From assembly GCA_964250805.1 (NCBI GenBank), contig CAXUHG010000008.1, positions 26,259 through 90,258 of the forward strand: DNA of 64,000 nucleotides. The letters are read 5' to 3'. Below the pieces are notes generated by a model. That model saw only the letters and a list, made by a program, of their open reading frames with translations. It did not search any database and was not told where the DNA came from. The position numbers and the translations under genes were made by a program. Every line of letters starts with the position of its first letter. Position 1 is the first letter of the stretch. The stretch is from JBBQVS01 sp964250805 (GTDB lineage: Bacteria > Chloroflexota > Ktedonobacteria > Ktedonobacterales > Ktedonobacteraceae). Of this stretch, positions 36,807 through 45,811 are shown piece by piece.

Positions 36807-38009
36807 TTACGCACCGGGATAGCCACTACTTGCGCTACTCGTTGTCCGCTCGCGTGCGACTCGTTCTGCGTAACCACTGGCATGGAACGCTGCAATCGGA
36901 TCAGGATTCCGTCCTTGGCGCATGCGCATATTAGCGAGCAGTGGACGTACATCTGTCTCGTAGGCCGTTTGCAGCACACGATATGCTCCAAGCACATCGC
37001 CCGCTTCCTGCACCTCGCGTAGTGCAATACGGTCCACGAGCAACGATTTCGCATACGCAATTTGGATATTGAGAACACTTTGAATCATCGCCTCAATCTT
37101 GGGTTCGATATTGTGGGACTGGTCAATCATATACGCGATACGACTAGCATTGTCATTACCCTCAGCGTTCGCACCGACAATTTCATTGAAAATGCAAAAG
37201 AGTTCAAACGGATTAAGTGAGCCGACGATCAGATCGTCATCGGCATACTTGCGGTCATTGAAATGAAAACCGCCAAGTCGTCCCTCATCGAGCAGGTGCG
37301 CGACAATCTGCGCAATGTTGGTCCCTTGTGGATGATGCCCCGTATCCACCAGCACCTGCGCTTGTGGACCGAGTTTCTGCGCCATTAAGAGCGAAGTTCC
37401 CCAATCAGGTAGATCAGTTGAGTAAAAACTCGGCTCGAAAAACTTGTATTCAATCAAGAGACGCATGCCAGCAGGAAGGGCTGCGTAGATGGCTTGCAAG
37501 GAGTCGAGCAAGCGGTGACGGCGACGGCGCAAGTCATCTTGTCCTGGATAGTTCGTGCCATCAGCAAGCCAGAGACTGAGAACCTCTGAGCCAACGGCTT
37601 GTGCAAGAGAGATACATTCCACCACATGTGCAATCGCGTATTGCCTCACCTTTGGATCGAAGTGACAGAGACTCCCAAAACGATAGACATCCTCTTGAAA
37701 GAGATTTGGGTTGACAGCACCGATACGTAGGCCAAGACCAGTAGCATAAGATTTCAGCGCATACCAATCGTCTTCCCAGTCCCAAGGAATGTGAATAGCA
37801 ACCTTTGGACACACCCCTGTGACTCTCTGCACTTCGGCGGCATCAGCCAGCTTCTCGCGCAGAGTGCGGGCAGCTCCTTGCCAAGGAAACACCTTGAAGC
37901 GCGTTCCTGAATTGCCATATCCCCATGAGGGCGTCTCAAGAGTAAACTGTTCGATATGTGCTATAACTTCGTCGATATAGCTATCCTGCTTGCCTCTCCT
38001 CATGTCCAT
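36807..38009 (-). CDS. rhaI: L-rhamnose isomerase (RhaI type)
   Basis: This TIM-barrel isomerase of ~400 residues converts L-rhamnose to L-rhamnulose. Metal-binding residues are seen in LLIEYKFFEP (Glu), VLVDTGHHPQG (Asp, His) and GGFHFNDRKYADDD (His, Asp), as in the Pseudomonas stutzeri-like RhaI group rather than E. coli RhaA. I choose the third ATG (38009) because the ribosome site GAAGGTG lies 8 bases before it. The ATG six bases earlier is too close, and the first possible start is TTG. It sits between the binding-protein gene and the aldolase in the same operon. Confidence 0.88.
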   Translation of the reverse strand: MDMRRGKQDSYIDEVIAHIEQFTLETPSWGYGNSGTRFKVFPWQGAARTLREKLADAAEVQRVTGVCPKVAIHIPWDWEDDWYALKSYATGLGLRIGAVNPNLFQEDVYRFGSLCHFDPKVRQYAIAHVVECISLAQAVGSEVLSLWLADGTNYPGQDDLRRRRHRLLDSLQAIYAALPAGMRLLIEYKFFEPSFYSTDLPDWGTSLLMAQKLGPQAQVLVDTGHHPQGTNIAQIVAHLLDEGRLGGFHFNDRKYADDDLIVGSLNPFELFCIFNEIVGANAEGNDNASRIAYMIDQSHNIEPKIEAMIQSVLNIQIAYAKSLLVDRIALREVQEAGDVLGAYRVLQTAYETDVRPLLANMRMRQGRNPDPIAAFHASGYAERVARERTTSSASSGYPGA

Positions 38010-38094
38010 ACGCATTTCACCTTCTTTCCTCAATACAATGCGGGAGGTTATACCTTTATCCTGCCTTCACTGTGTCCTGTTCGTGTACCACCCA

Positions 38095-38118
38095 AGAGAA
38101 ATGCTCACGCATTTCTCT
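38095..38118 (-). promoter_or_regulatory. Intercistronic hairpin after the binding-protein gene
   Basis: AGAGAAATGC and GCATTTCTCT form a perfect 10-bp stem with a 4-base loop. It lies between the binding-protein stop and the isomerase start and has no T-run. It may stabilise the importer mRNA or cause partial termination, so the binding protein is made in excess over the enzymes. Confidence 0.6.
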
Positions 38119-38131
38119 CAAGCGTGAAGTG

Positions 38132-39169
38132 CTAGAAATTATACTGATCAATGTTATCCTTGGTAAAGACAGTTGGTGATCCTAATAGAACGACGCCACC
38201 AGCACCAATCGTCTTCGTCCCAAGTGTCCCCGCGCTAAAACTATCACCTTGCTTCCCCCTGATCTTCCCCTGTATGAGGGCTACTGCCGCATAATAGGCA
38301 AGGTAGCCAAGTTTCCCCGGATCCCAGAGAGCGAATTGCGGGACAGTTCCATCTTTGACATACTTACGCATCTGATTCGGAGTACCAAGGCCGGTGAGTG
38401 CAACCTTACCGCCTTTGTTCACCGACTCAATTGCACGTGCAGCTGCAGCAATACCCACTGTCGTCGGCGAGATAATCCCCTTCAAATTGGGATAGGCTTG
38501 CAGAAGGTTCAGCGTGTCATTGAAGCTCGTCTGATCGTCATCGTTGCCATAAACAACCTTGACCAAACTCATCCCTTTATACGCAGGCAAGGAGAGTTCG
38601 TCCTTCATAAAACCTATCCATGCGTTCTGATTCGTAGCGGTGCTTGCAGCGGAAAGAATAGCGATCTGACCACTATAGTTAAGTTCTTTGCCAAGAATCT
38701 GGACTTCACTGCGTCCAATACCCTCTGGACTTGCTTGGCTCACAAACACCTGACGTGCGTCGGGAGCAACGTCAGAGTCATAACTGACAACTTTAATGCC
38801 TTGCGACATGGCTTGTTTGAGTGAAGGAGCTAAAGCGTTTGGGTCGTTTGCGGAAACGACAATCGCATTCACATGTTGTTCCGTCAGGTTATTAATCCAC
38901 GTCACTTGTTCTGAGGCACTTGCAGTGGAAGGTCCTACCTGCTTGAATGTGCCCTTCAACTCGCCTGCTGCACTTTTACCACCTGTAGCGGCTGAGTCAA
39001 AATACGGATTGTTGATAGCTTTGGGAAGGAAAGCAACATTCAGGTTGCCTCCACCGCTACTTCCGCCACTACTCCCACTCCCACCTGTACTCGTGTTCCC
39101 ACAAGCCACAAGGACGAGTACGAAAAAGATCATCATTCCAGAGCTGAGTGTGTACAAAAGCTTTTTCAT
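38132..39169 (-). CDS. rhaS: Rhamnose ABC importer substrate-binding lipoprotein
   Basis: This 345-residue protein has a lipoprotein signal (MKKLLYTLSSG...VLVLVAC-GNTS), then a glycine/serine linker, then a type-I periplasmic-binding fold (NVAFLPKAINNPYF...AIVVSANDPNALAPSLKQA...VVSYDSD). These belong to the ribose/rhamnose (RbsB/RhaS) group. The substrate is assigned from the operon, not from the sequence. I start at ATG 39169; the longer reading lacks a signal peptide at its N-terminus. It is the fourth importer gene in order ATPase-permease-permease-binding protein. Confidence 0.85.
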   Translation of the reverse strand: MKKLLYTLSSGMMIFFVLVLVACGNTSTGGSGSSGGSSGGGNLNVAFLPKAINNPYFDSAATGGKSAAGELKGTFKQVGPSTASASEQVTWINNLTEQHVNAIVVSANDPNALAPSLKQAMSQGIKVVSYDSDVAPDARQVFVSQASPEGIGRSEVQILGKELNYSGQIAILSAASTATNQNAWIGFMKDELSLPAYKGMSLVKVVYGNDDDQTSFNDTLNLLQAYPNLKGIISPTTVGIAAAARAIESVNKGGKVALTGLGTPNQMRKYVKDGTVPQFALWDPGKLGYLAYYAAVALIQGKIRGKQGDSFSAGTLGTKTIGAGGVVLLGSPTVFTKDNIDQYNF

Positions 39170-39233
39170 CTGTTTCTCTTTCTTCTGCTGGCTGGCAAAT
39201 GCGACAGCACTGTCGGCAGTCAGCACTGTGTCG

Positions 39234-40232
39234 TTAGACTCTCTTTGTCAAACTACCCGCGACCAAGCGTCTGCGGGTAAGCACCGTCTGAACATTTTGC
39301 GCAATGTTTGGTCCCAACACCGAGAAAATAAGTAAGGTTCCGACAACTATGTTCTGAATGTCGCCGCTGATATTGGCAAGACCTAGGGCGTTCCTCACCG
39401 CACCTATGACAAACAGTGAGAGGATGACGCCGACAAGCGTGCCTCGACCACCAAAGATATTTACTCCTCCCAAGAGAACTATGGTGACAACGTCCAATTC
39501 AAATCCCAGAGCATTATCAGGACGTGCGCTCGAAAATCTGGCGGTGAAAATAATACCCGCCAGTGCCGCAAAAAGACCAGAGAGTACAAAGAGTGCCAAC
39601 TTGAGTTGAGCAACACGAATACCTGCAAAGCGTGCAGCCTCCTTATTACTACCGACCGCATAGATATGTCTTCCAATCCAACTCCGATGAAGCACAACGA
39701 GGAACACCAATGCCAGGAGAGCGAAGACAACGAACGACCAGGGAATAAGGGTCCCAGGGACATCGCCAAACCCGAAGTTCGTAAAGGCGGCTGGAAAATT
39801 ACTGATGGCCTGATCTCCCAACACGACATAGGCCAGTCCGCGATACAGTCCAAGCGTTCCCACTGTTACCACTAAAGAGGGCAGACCCAGGCGTGTCACA
39901 AGCAAACCGTTCAGCAATCCCGCCGCCGCTCCGAGCAGAAGCACGAGCAGTATCCCCAACCATAAGGGAACTCCTGCGTTCGTCGTCACACCCAACACCA
40001 CACTTGAGAGACCGAGTATAGAGGCAATGGAAAGGTCAATCTCTCCAGAGATCACGATCAAGGTCATGGGAAGAGCCATGATAGCCTTCTCCATCAGGTC
40101 CTTCGTCAATAAAGAGATATTGAAGCCTGTGAGAAAGTAGGGCGAGAGTGTTGTCCCTAGCACAGTGGCGAGAATCAGGAGGACGACAAGCAGTGCGTCC
40201 CATGAACTCGCAAAAGAGCGTAACCGCTTCAT
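39234..40232 (-). CDS. rhaQ: Rhamnose ABC importer permease
   Basis: This 332-residue membrane protein of the RbsC family has about eight to ten helices. It contains LSIASILGLSSV, the family loop GLPSLVVTVGTLGLYRGLAYV, and the late motif VVTIVLLGGVNIFGGRGTLVGV. AAGGAGG five bases before ATG 40232 fixes the start, which overlaps the stop of the upstream permease (ATGA). The two permeases probably form a heterodimer. Assignment to RhaQ rather than RhaP follows gene order only. Confidence 0.85.
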   Translation of the reverse strand: MKRLRSFASSWDALLVVLLILATVLGTTLSPYFLTGFNISLLTKDLMEKAIMALPMTLIVISGEIDLSIASILGLSSVVLGVTTNAGVPLWLGILLVLLLGAAAGLLNGLLVTRLGLPSLVVTVGTLGLYRGLAYVVLGDQAISNFPAAFTNFGFGDVPGTLIPWSFVVFALLALVFLVVLHRSWIGRHIYAVGSNKEAARFAGIRVAQLKLALFVLSGLFAALAGIIFTARFSSARPDNALGFELDVVTIVLLGGVNIFGGRGTLVGVILSLFVIGAVRNALGLANISGDIQNIVVGTLLIFSVLGPNIAQNVQTVLTRRRLVAGSLTKRV

Positions 40233-41269
40233 CGTTGCCTCCTTGTGACAAGTGCGCGTTGAAGCCAACCCGTGATAAATGCATCGAGGGCGACCGCGAC
40301 GAGGATAGCACCTCCATCAATTGCTTGCAGCCAGAATTGAGAGAGTTTAAGCAGATTGAGTGCGTCATCGACCGTGCCTAGTACAATGGCACCCAGGACA
40401 GCGCCAAGAATGGTTCCTGACCCGCCGAAAGTATTCACTCCTCCAACAACCACTGCGGCGATGACTTGCAGTTCAAGTCCCGTAGCAGCTGTAGAGTCCA
40501 CGGTCGCAAAGCGTGCTCCCCACAGTACGCCCGCAAATCCGCAGAGCAGTCCTGAAAGCAGGAATGCACCAAAGATCAGGGAATTACTGCGAATGCCGAC
40601 GAGACGTGCCGCCTCGGGGTTACTCCCGATAGCATACAATTCGCGCCCCGTGCGCGAGAAACGGAGCAGGTATGCGAAGATCAACGCGATGGTTGCGGCA
40701 AAGAGGATGAGGGCTGGAACACCCAAAACCCGTGTCGTTGCGAGGCTGAGATAGCTATCCGGGACATCAGAGGCACTCACCTGATTTCCTCCAGCAACTA
40801 CAAAGTCAAAACCACGAAAGATATAGAGTGTTCCAAGCGTCACAATGATCGCCGGAACCCGTCCAACCGTGACAAGCAAGCCATTGATGCACCCCAAGAC
40901 GAGACCGAGCACGCATCCAAGCAGGATGGCGATGAAGAGATTGATACCTGGCAGTTGCTTGAAAAGATCGGCCGCAACAAAAGCGGTGAAGCCAACTATG
41001 GATCCGATGGAAAGATCTATATTACGTGTGAGCACTACCAAGGTCTCCCCCACAGCAACAATAGCTAGAATTGCGACGGATAACAGAATCTGTTCAAGGT
41101 TTGACACGGTCAGGAAACTGGGTACTTGTATACCGACGATGACAATAATAAGGAGAAGGGCAACAAGTAAGCCTAGTTCGCGCACCCGATTCACAAGCCT
41201 GACAAGCCGACTCTGACTGGTACGTGGAGAAGGTCGAGCCTCCTCTCGCTCTTTACTTACAGTGGTCAT
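40229..41269 (-). CDS. rhaP: Rhamnose ABC importer permease
   Basis: This 346-residue RbsC-family permease has a polar N-terminus rich in arginine, then about eight helices, including DLSIGSIVGFTAFVAADL, VPAIIVTLGTLYIFRGFDFV and VIAAVVVGGVNTFGGSGTIL. Both ends overlap neighbours by four bases (ATGA), so translation is coupled to the ATPase upstream and the second permease downstream. RhaP versus RhaQ is assigned by order. Confidence 0.85.
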   Translation of the reverse strand: MTTVSKEREEARPSPRTSQSRLVRLVNRVRELGLLVALLLIIVIVGIQVPSFLTVSNLEQILLSVAILAIVAVGETLVVLTRNIDLSIGSIVGFTAFVAADLFKQLPGINLFIAILLGCVLGLVLGCINGLLVTVGRVPAIIVTLGTLYIFRGFDFVVAGGNQVSASDVPDSYLSLATTRVLGVPALILFAATIALIFAYLLRFSRTGRELYAIGSNPEAARLVGIRSNSLIFGAFLLSGLLCGFAGVLWGARFATVDSTAATGLELQVIAAVVVGGVNTFGGSGTILGAVLGAIVLGTVDDALNLLKLSQFWLQAIDGGAILVAVALDAFITGWLQRALVTRRQR

Positions 41270-42771
41270 ACGTTCTCCTGCCCTGTTGCTGCGATCATGA
41301 CGTTCTCCTGGTTCGCTTCGGCGCGGTCGAATACTCCTGTGAGGCGACCCTCGTGCATCACAAGTACCCTGTCAGCCATCGCTAGCACTTCGGGAAGTTC
41401 GCTTGAAATGAGAATGATTGCCAATCCCTTCGATGCGAGATCAGAGACGATGCGGTGAACCTCGGCTTTCGCACCGACATCGACCCCTCGTGTTGGCTCG
41501 TCGAGAATCAAAATTGAAGGCTTGGTGATGAGCCATTTCGCCAGAACGACCTTCTGCTGATTGCCGCCCGAAAGAGCTTGTACGAGTTGCTGTATGCCAG
41601 ATGAGCGCACATGGAGTTGCTGTGAGTAGTCGGTAGCGACCTCACGCTCACGCGCCCGATTCACAATCCCGAGTCGGCTGAACTGCTGTAAAATGGGAAG
41701 AGTCATGTTCGACGAGATCGAAAAATTCATGACCAGCCCTTGCTGACGTCGGTCCTCGGGAACGTAGGCAATTCCATGACGCATAGCCATATTGGGGGAA
41801 GAAATATGGACAAGTGTGTTGTCAATGCGCATCTCGCCTGCATCAGCGCGATCAATCCCAAAGAGTACTCGCGCGACCTCTGTCCGTCCTGCTCCAACAA
41901 GTCCGGCGAACCCAAGAATTTCGCCGCGTCGCAGTTGGAAACTCACATCTCGAAAGACACCCTCACGTGTCAGATGCCGTACATCGAGAATGACGTCTCC
42001 TATTTCAGCTTCACCTTTAGGAAAAAGCGCGGTTAATTCTCGCCCGACCATAGAGCGGATGATATCGTCTCGTGTAAACGTTGAAGTCGGAGCAGTGACA
42101 ACGTATGCGCCATCACGCATGATCGTGATGCGATCAGAGAGAGCGAAGACCTCCTCCAAGCGATGACTCACAAAGAGAATTGCGACACCACGCTGACGCA
42201 GTTGCCGCGTGATGATAAAGAGTTTCTCCACTTCAGGAGTAGAGAGGGCTGCGGTTGGCTCATCCATAATTAGGATACGTGTATTGAGGGACAGTGCTTT
42301 GGCAATTTCGACCAACTGCTGATCTGCTACGGAAAGCCCTTTCGCAGGTGCGTACACACTTAATGGAACATCGAGCGAAACCAGGAGACGTTCAACGTCT
42401 CGGTACATCTGCTTCCAGTTCACTCGTCCGAACTGATCGCGGGGATGCCTGCCCATAAAGACGTTCTCCGCGACGTTCAAGTCGGGAAACAACGTTGGCT
42501 CCTGGTGGATAACTGCAATGCCGAGATGCTGAGACTGGGCAGGACTATATAGGTCAACAGCTTCCCCGCCAATTTTGACCTCCCCAGTATCAGGACGATG
42601 AATGCCCCCCAGGATTTTCACGAGGGTACTCTTGCCCGCGCCGTTTTCTCCAAGAAGTGCGTGGACTTCTCCAGGGTAAAGTGCAAGCTTCGTATGACTC
42701 AATGCATGAACAGCTCCGAATCGCTTGGAAATGTCAACGAGTTCAACGATGGGTTCAGAGGCTTCCTTCAC
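41266..42771 (-). CDS. rhaT: Rhamnose ABC importer ATPase (two nucleotide-binding domains)
   Basis: This 501-residue RbsA-type protein has tandem ATPase domains. The first has Walker A GENGAGKSTLVK, signature LSVADQQLVEIAKAL and Walker B LIMDEPTAAL. The second has a degenerate Walker A (GLVGAGRTEVARVLFG), signature LSGGNQQKVVLAKWL and Walker B LILDEPTRGVD. The weak second site is normal for sugar importers of this class. A very strong ribosome site (AAGGAGGAG) precedes ATG 42771. It is the first gene of the rha operon, facing the DeoR-type regulator across ~860 bp. Confidence 0.9.
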   Translation of the reverse strand: MKEASEPIVELVDISKRFGAVHALSHTKLALYPGEVHALLGENGAGKSTLVKILGGIHRPDTGEVKIGGEAVDLYSPAQSQHLGIAVIHQEPTLFPDLNVAENVFMGRHPRDQFGRVNWKQMYRDVERLLVSLDVPLSVYAPAKGLSVADQQLVEIAKALSLNTRILIMDEPTAALSTPEVEKLFIITRQLRQRGVAILFVSHRLEEVFALSDRITIMRDGAYVVTAPTSTFTRDDIIRSMVGRELTALFPKGEAEIGDVILDVRHLTREGVFRDVSFQLRRGEILGFAGLVGAGRTEVARVLFGIDRADAGEMRIDNTLVHISSPNMAMRHGIAYVPEDRRQQGLVMNFSISSNMTLPILQQFSRLGIVNRAREREVATDYSQQLHVRSSGIQQLVQALSGGNQQKVVLAKWLITKPSILILDEPTRGVDVGAKAEVHRIVSDLASKGLAIILISSELPEVLAMADRVLVMHEGRLTGVFDRAEANQENVMIAATGQENV

Positions 42772-43634
42772 ATTCTTTCTCCTCCTTGTGGACGAACTTG
42801 ACGGACGGGATACGACAGATAACGTATATGAGAAAAACAGTTCAATCAGAGGTAGAAATAGAGTAAAATTCTAGTCGAGAAAAGATATCGAAATAGGAGC
42901 AGAAGTTTATAATAGCCCTAAAAAGGATTGTCCATAACGAGTAATTTCATTGAAACGAAGGTAGAAAGTCCCTGACACATAGGGTTGATACTGCTGATAA
43001 TCATAAAGATGCTAGCAGAAATCCATCATATAAGAGGTGTCATACATGCGTCGGTAAAGTAGAGGTTTCAATTGAAACGAGGAAGAACAGGAGCAATACC
43101 ACGAAGGATGTCCTGGAATGCCCAAGTACAAATTCAGCAGAACAATTGACGAAACTGATGTGGCGTCCATTGCCATACGAACCTCCAAGCTGATTGGAAC
43201 CTTCAGTTCCCTTGCCAAGGTAATGCGTTCAGTGCAGTACCTTATCACTAACGTCGTGAGCAATAGCTCTAAAGAATGCGAGTTTCGTTTGATTTTGTAT
43301 GCTTTCAATAGTGTACATGAAGAAATCAAGATTGTCAAGTACGTACATCTGCCATTTCGATCTTTGTTGAACCTTCTTCCTCTGCTCTTTTTCCATGAGA
43401 AAAGCACTACACGCCTCTCGCGAATTTCACAAGAGTGATCAACTTGACACTCTAGGGATATACGTGATATAAGAAAACAAAACAAAGCGAAAATCTCTCT
43501 ATGAATGAGTGAAAAATCGTCTTGCATTCCCATGAGAAAGATAGTCTTCTTCTCTTATGATGTCCTTGGTTCTTTATTATAGTGTCGGACGTTTCTTGGT
43601 GTAAATGGCAAAGTGAGAGGTATAGAAATACAGG
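42772..43634. other. Long region between the divergent rha operon and its regulator
   Basis: At 860 bp this is unusually long for a divergent promoter pair. The ~350 bases before the ATPase start are AT-rich with no obvious gene and should contain the operon promoter. I could not find a clear DeoR-type direct or inverted repeat by eye. The middle contains a possible small plus-strand gene (43118-43438). Confidence 0.45.
43118..43438 (+). CDS. Possible small hypothetical protein
   Basis: The frame has 106 codons from MPKYKFSRTIDETD. The first ~80 residues look protein-like, with alternating helical and strand patterns and a balanced composition; the tail is basic. AGGA lies ~9 bases before the ATG. 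Against it: the opposite strand is open over the same stretch, and I know no related family. It would be transcribed in the same direction as the DeoR-type regulator. Confidence 0.3.
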   Translation: MPKYKFSRTIDETDVASIAIRTSKLIGTFSSLAKVMRSVQYLITNVVSNSSKECEFRLILYAFNSVHEEIKIVKYVHLPFRSLLNLLPLLFFHEKSTTRLSRISQE

Positions 43635-44459
43635 ATGAATAATAGTCGTAATAAAACAAAAGCAATTGAAACATCACCTGAAGAGCCAAGCCTCTTTACT
43701 ACCGAGCGACGGCAACAGATTATTCGCATGTTAGAGGAAGAGCAACGCGTAACAGTTCTAGAACTGAGCCAGCATTTTGCTGTCTCGGAAGTCACTATAC
43801 GCAAGGACTTGACATGGTTGGAAGCACAGGGACAGGTAGTACGTACTCACGGTGGGGCAATCTTGACGTCTGCTGACACTACGACAAATGAAATAGACTT
43901 TGACAAGCGAGAGCGGCTACAGTCCGCGCAGAAGGAACGCATAGGGGAAACTGCTGCCAGTTATGTTCAGGATGGTGAGACTATTGCCTTAGATGCCAGT
44001 ACAACTGCTCTTGCCATGGCTCCATTTCTCAGGTCGAAGCGTGAACTGACGGTGGTGACCAATGGAGTGCGTACAGGTATGGAGTTGATCCAGGCTCCCA
44101 CCATCTCTGTGTTGATGCTCGGCGGTATACTTCGACAGGAATCCTTCTCACTGGTTGGTACCTGGGGAAGAGCCGTCTTACAACAAATTCATATTAGCAA
44201 AGCCTTCGTTGGTGCTCGTGGGTTGACTATACGCGAGGGACTGACCGATGTGAATGGCGAAGAGGTGGAACTCAAGCGTGCAATTGTTGTCGCCGCAAAG
44301 GAAGTGATCGCTGTAATCGATGCGAGTAAATGGGAGCAGATTACCCTCGCAACCTTTTGCCCTATTGAGCGGCTCACGCGCATTATCACGGATACGCAAG
44401 CACCTGCTCATATGGTCAAGCAGGTGCGCAAGTTAGGCATTGAAGTCCTGTTAGTATAG
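43635..44459 (+). CDS. rhaR: DeoR-family transcriptional regulator of rhamnose use
   Basis: The protein has 274 residues. The N-terminal winged helix (~22-75; RRQQIIRMLEEEQRVTVLEL, then SEVTIRKDLTWLEAQG) and the hinge VVRTHGGAI are characteristic of DeoR. The C-terminal effector domain (GETIALDASTTALAMA, VVTNGVRTGMEL, VGARGLTIREGLTD, VIDASKW) binds phosphorylated sugars in this family. It is divergent from the rha operon, so rhamnulose-1-phosphate or a related intermediate is a likely inducer; this is inferred from context. The gene name is by analogy with rhizobial RhaR. Confidence 0.8.
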   Translation: MNNSRNKTKAIETSPEEPSLFTTERRQQIIRMLEEEQRVTVLELSQHFAVSEVTIRKDLTWLEAQGQVVRTHGGAILTSADTTTNEIDFDKRERLQSAQKERIGETAASYVQDGETIALDASTTALAMAPFLRSKRELTVVTNGVRTGMELIQAPTISVLMLGGILRQESFSLVGTWGRAVLQQIHISKAFVGARGLTIREGLTDVNGEEVELKRAIVVAAKEVIAVIDASKWEQITLATFCPIERLTRIITDTQAPAHMVKQVRKLGIEVLLV

Positions 44460-44506
44460 AGGTGACGGAAGTTTCCCTACACTCGGTCATGCTGGTGTTT
44501 GAGTGC

Positions 44507-44586
44507 TGTTGAACGACGAGGCACGCATTCCATCTTCTCGCATCCCATATGGACGCAAGAAGATGGAACGCGAATGGTTCAACACC
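44507..44586. repeat. Imperfect inverted repeat before the transposase fragment
   Basis: The left arm (44507-44540, TGTTGAAC...CGCATTCCATCTTCT) and right arm (44555-44586, AGAAGATGGAACGCG...GTTCAACA) pair over ~28 positions around CATCCCATATGG. It may terminate the regulator transcript, or be a small element end. Confidence 0.5.
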
Positions 44587-45778
44587 TTTAAGGCATGGCA
44601 GTACCTATGTAACCATGAAAAAGCCCTGTTATCTCTTGTCTGGAATGAGTTTCTGTTCTACATTCTACAGAGGAATGCTTCCCTCTGATGCTTCATTCAT
44701 CAGGCTTTGTGCTTGCGAGATTATTGAAGAGTCGCGTTTGCCGAAAGGACAGACGAAACGTCAGCAGTACGCGGAACTTGTTGGTGCTGATGGCTCTTGC
44801 CTTCTCTCACTGGTCTATGAGTCATCAGCCCCTGCATTTCTGAAAGAACTTTCTTCTGTTCAGCGTCTTCGACAAAGTTGGGTGTTTCAATATTACGCTG
44901 ATGATGGACACATTCGTTGGAGGAAAGCAGAAGATTTGCCTCCAGCAGGAATGCGCTACGACTCGCCATATGATCCAGAAGCCCATTATGGCAATAAACG
45001 CTCCATTGTCTGGACGGGATACAAAGTTCATGTAACCGAAACATGTGATGATGACGAACTTCATATCCTTACACACATAGAAACGACGCCTGCTGGAGTA
45101 ACAGACAGTGAACTTTCAGCCCCAATTCATGACGCATTAGCTAGGAAAGACCTTCTTCCAAACGAACATTTTCTGGACTCAGGGTATGTAGATGCAAATC
45201 TGCTGGTGAAAAGTCAGCGCGATCTGAATATCGAGGTGATTGGTCCAGTCCGTCCCGATTCGAGTTGGCAAGCACATGCACAAGAGAGATATGATATGTC
45301 TCACTTCGCCATCAATTGGGAGGCTCATCAGGTTGTCTGTCCACAAGGAAAAATGAATACCTGTTAGACTCCTCATCAGGATGCGTATGGAAATCCGGTC
45401 GTCAGCGTGAAATTCTCGCGCACTGACTGCCGTTTGTGTCCAGTCCGCTCCTTGTGTACCCGTTCAGCAGACGTTCCGCGTCATGTGACCTTACGAATGC
45501 AAGCTGATCACGAAATTCTGCAACGCATCCGCGTGCAGCAGACGACCACGGAGTGGAAAGATCAGTACAAACAACGAGCAGGAATTGAGGGGACCATTTC
45601 CCAAGGAACTCGCGCTTTTGGACTCCGGCGATCTCGCTACATTGGGCAAGAGAAAACCCATCTGCAGCATATGTTGACAGCCGGAGCAATCAATCTTGTA
45701 CGCTTTGCATCTTGGAAAGCGAGTATTCTTCATGTCAAGACGAGCACGTCACGCTTTGCTGCACTCAAGGCTTCTTGA
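44549..45778 (+). pseudogene. IS1182-type transposase, 5'-truncated with internal TAG
   Basis: A single frame gives transposase sequence from about codon 50 (ACEIIEESRLPKGQTKRQ) through RYDSPYDPEAHYGNKR, GYKVHVTETCDDDELHI, HFLDSGYVDANLL and VVCPQGKMNTC. It is cut by TAG at 45365-45367 and then continues: RTDCRLCPVRSLCTRS, QYKQRAGIEGTISQGTRAFG, MLTAGAINLVR. This is the DDE-type IS1182 pattern with the paired cysteine motif and the YKQRAGIEGTISQ block holding the last acidic residue. The N-terminal third is missing. The TAG probably replaces a tryptophan codon. It is inactive. Confidence 0.75.
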
Positions 45779-45811
45779 CGCTCTTGGCAATTAAGCAACA
45801 GTATCCGTTAA

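Noticed and set aside
43012..43533. 173-codon open frame, minus strand, opposite the possible small gene
   Set aside because: No ribosome site, cysteine- and serine-rich composition typical of antisense reading, and no recognisable domain.
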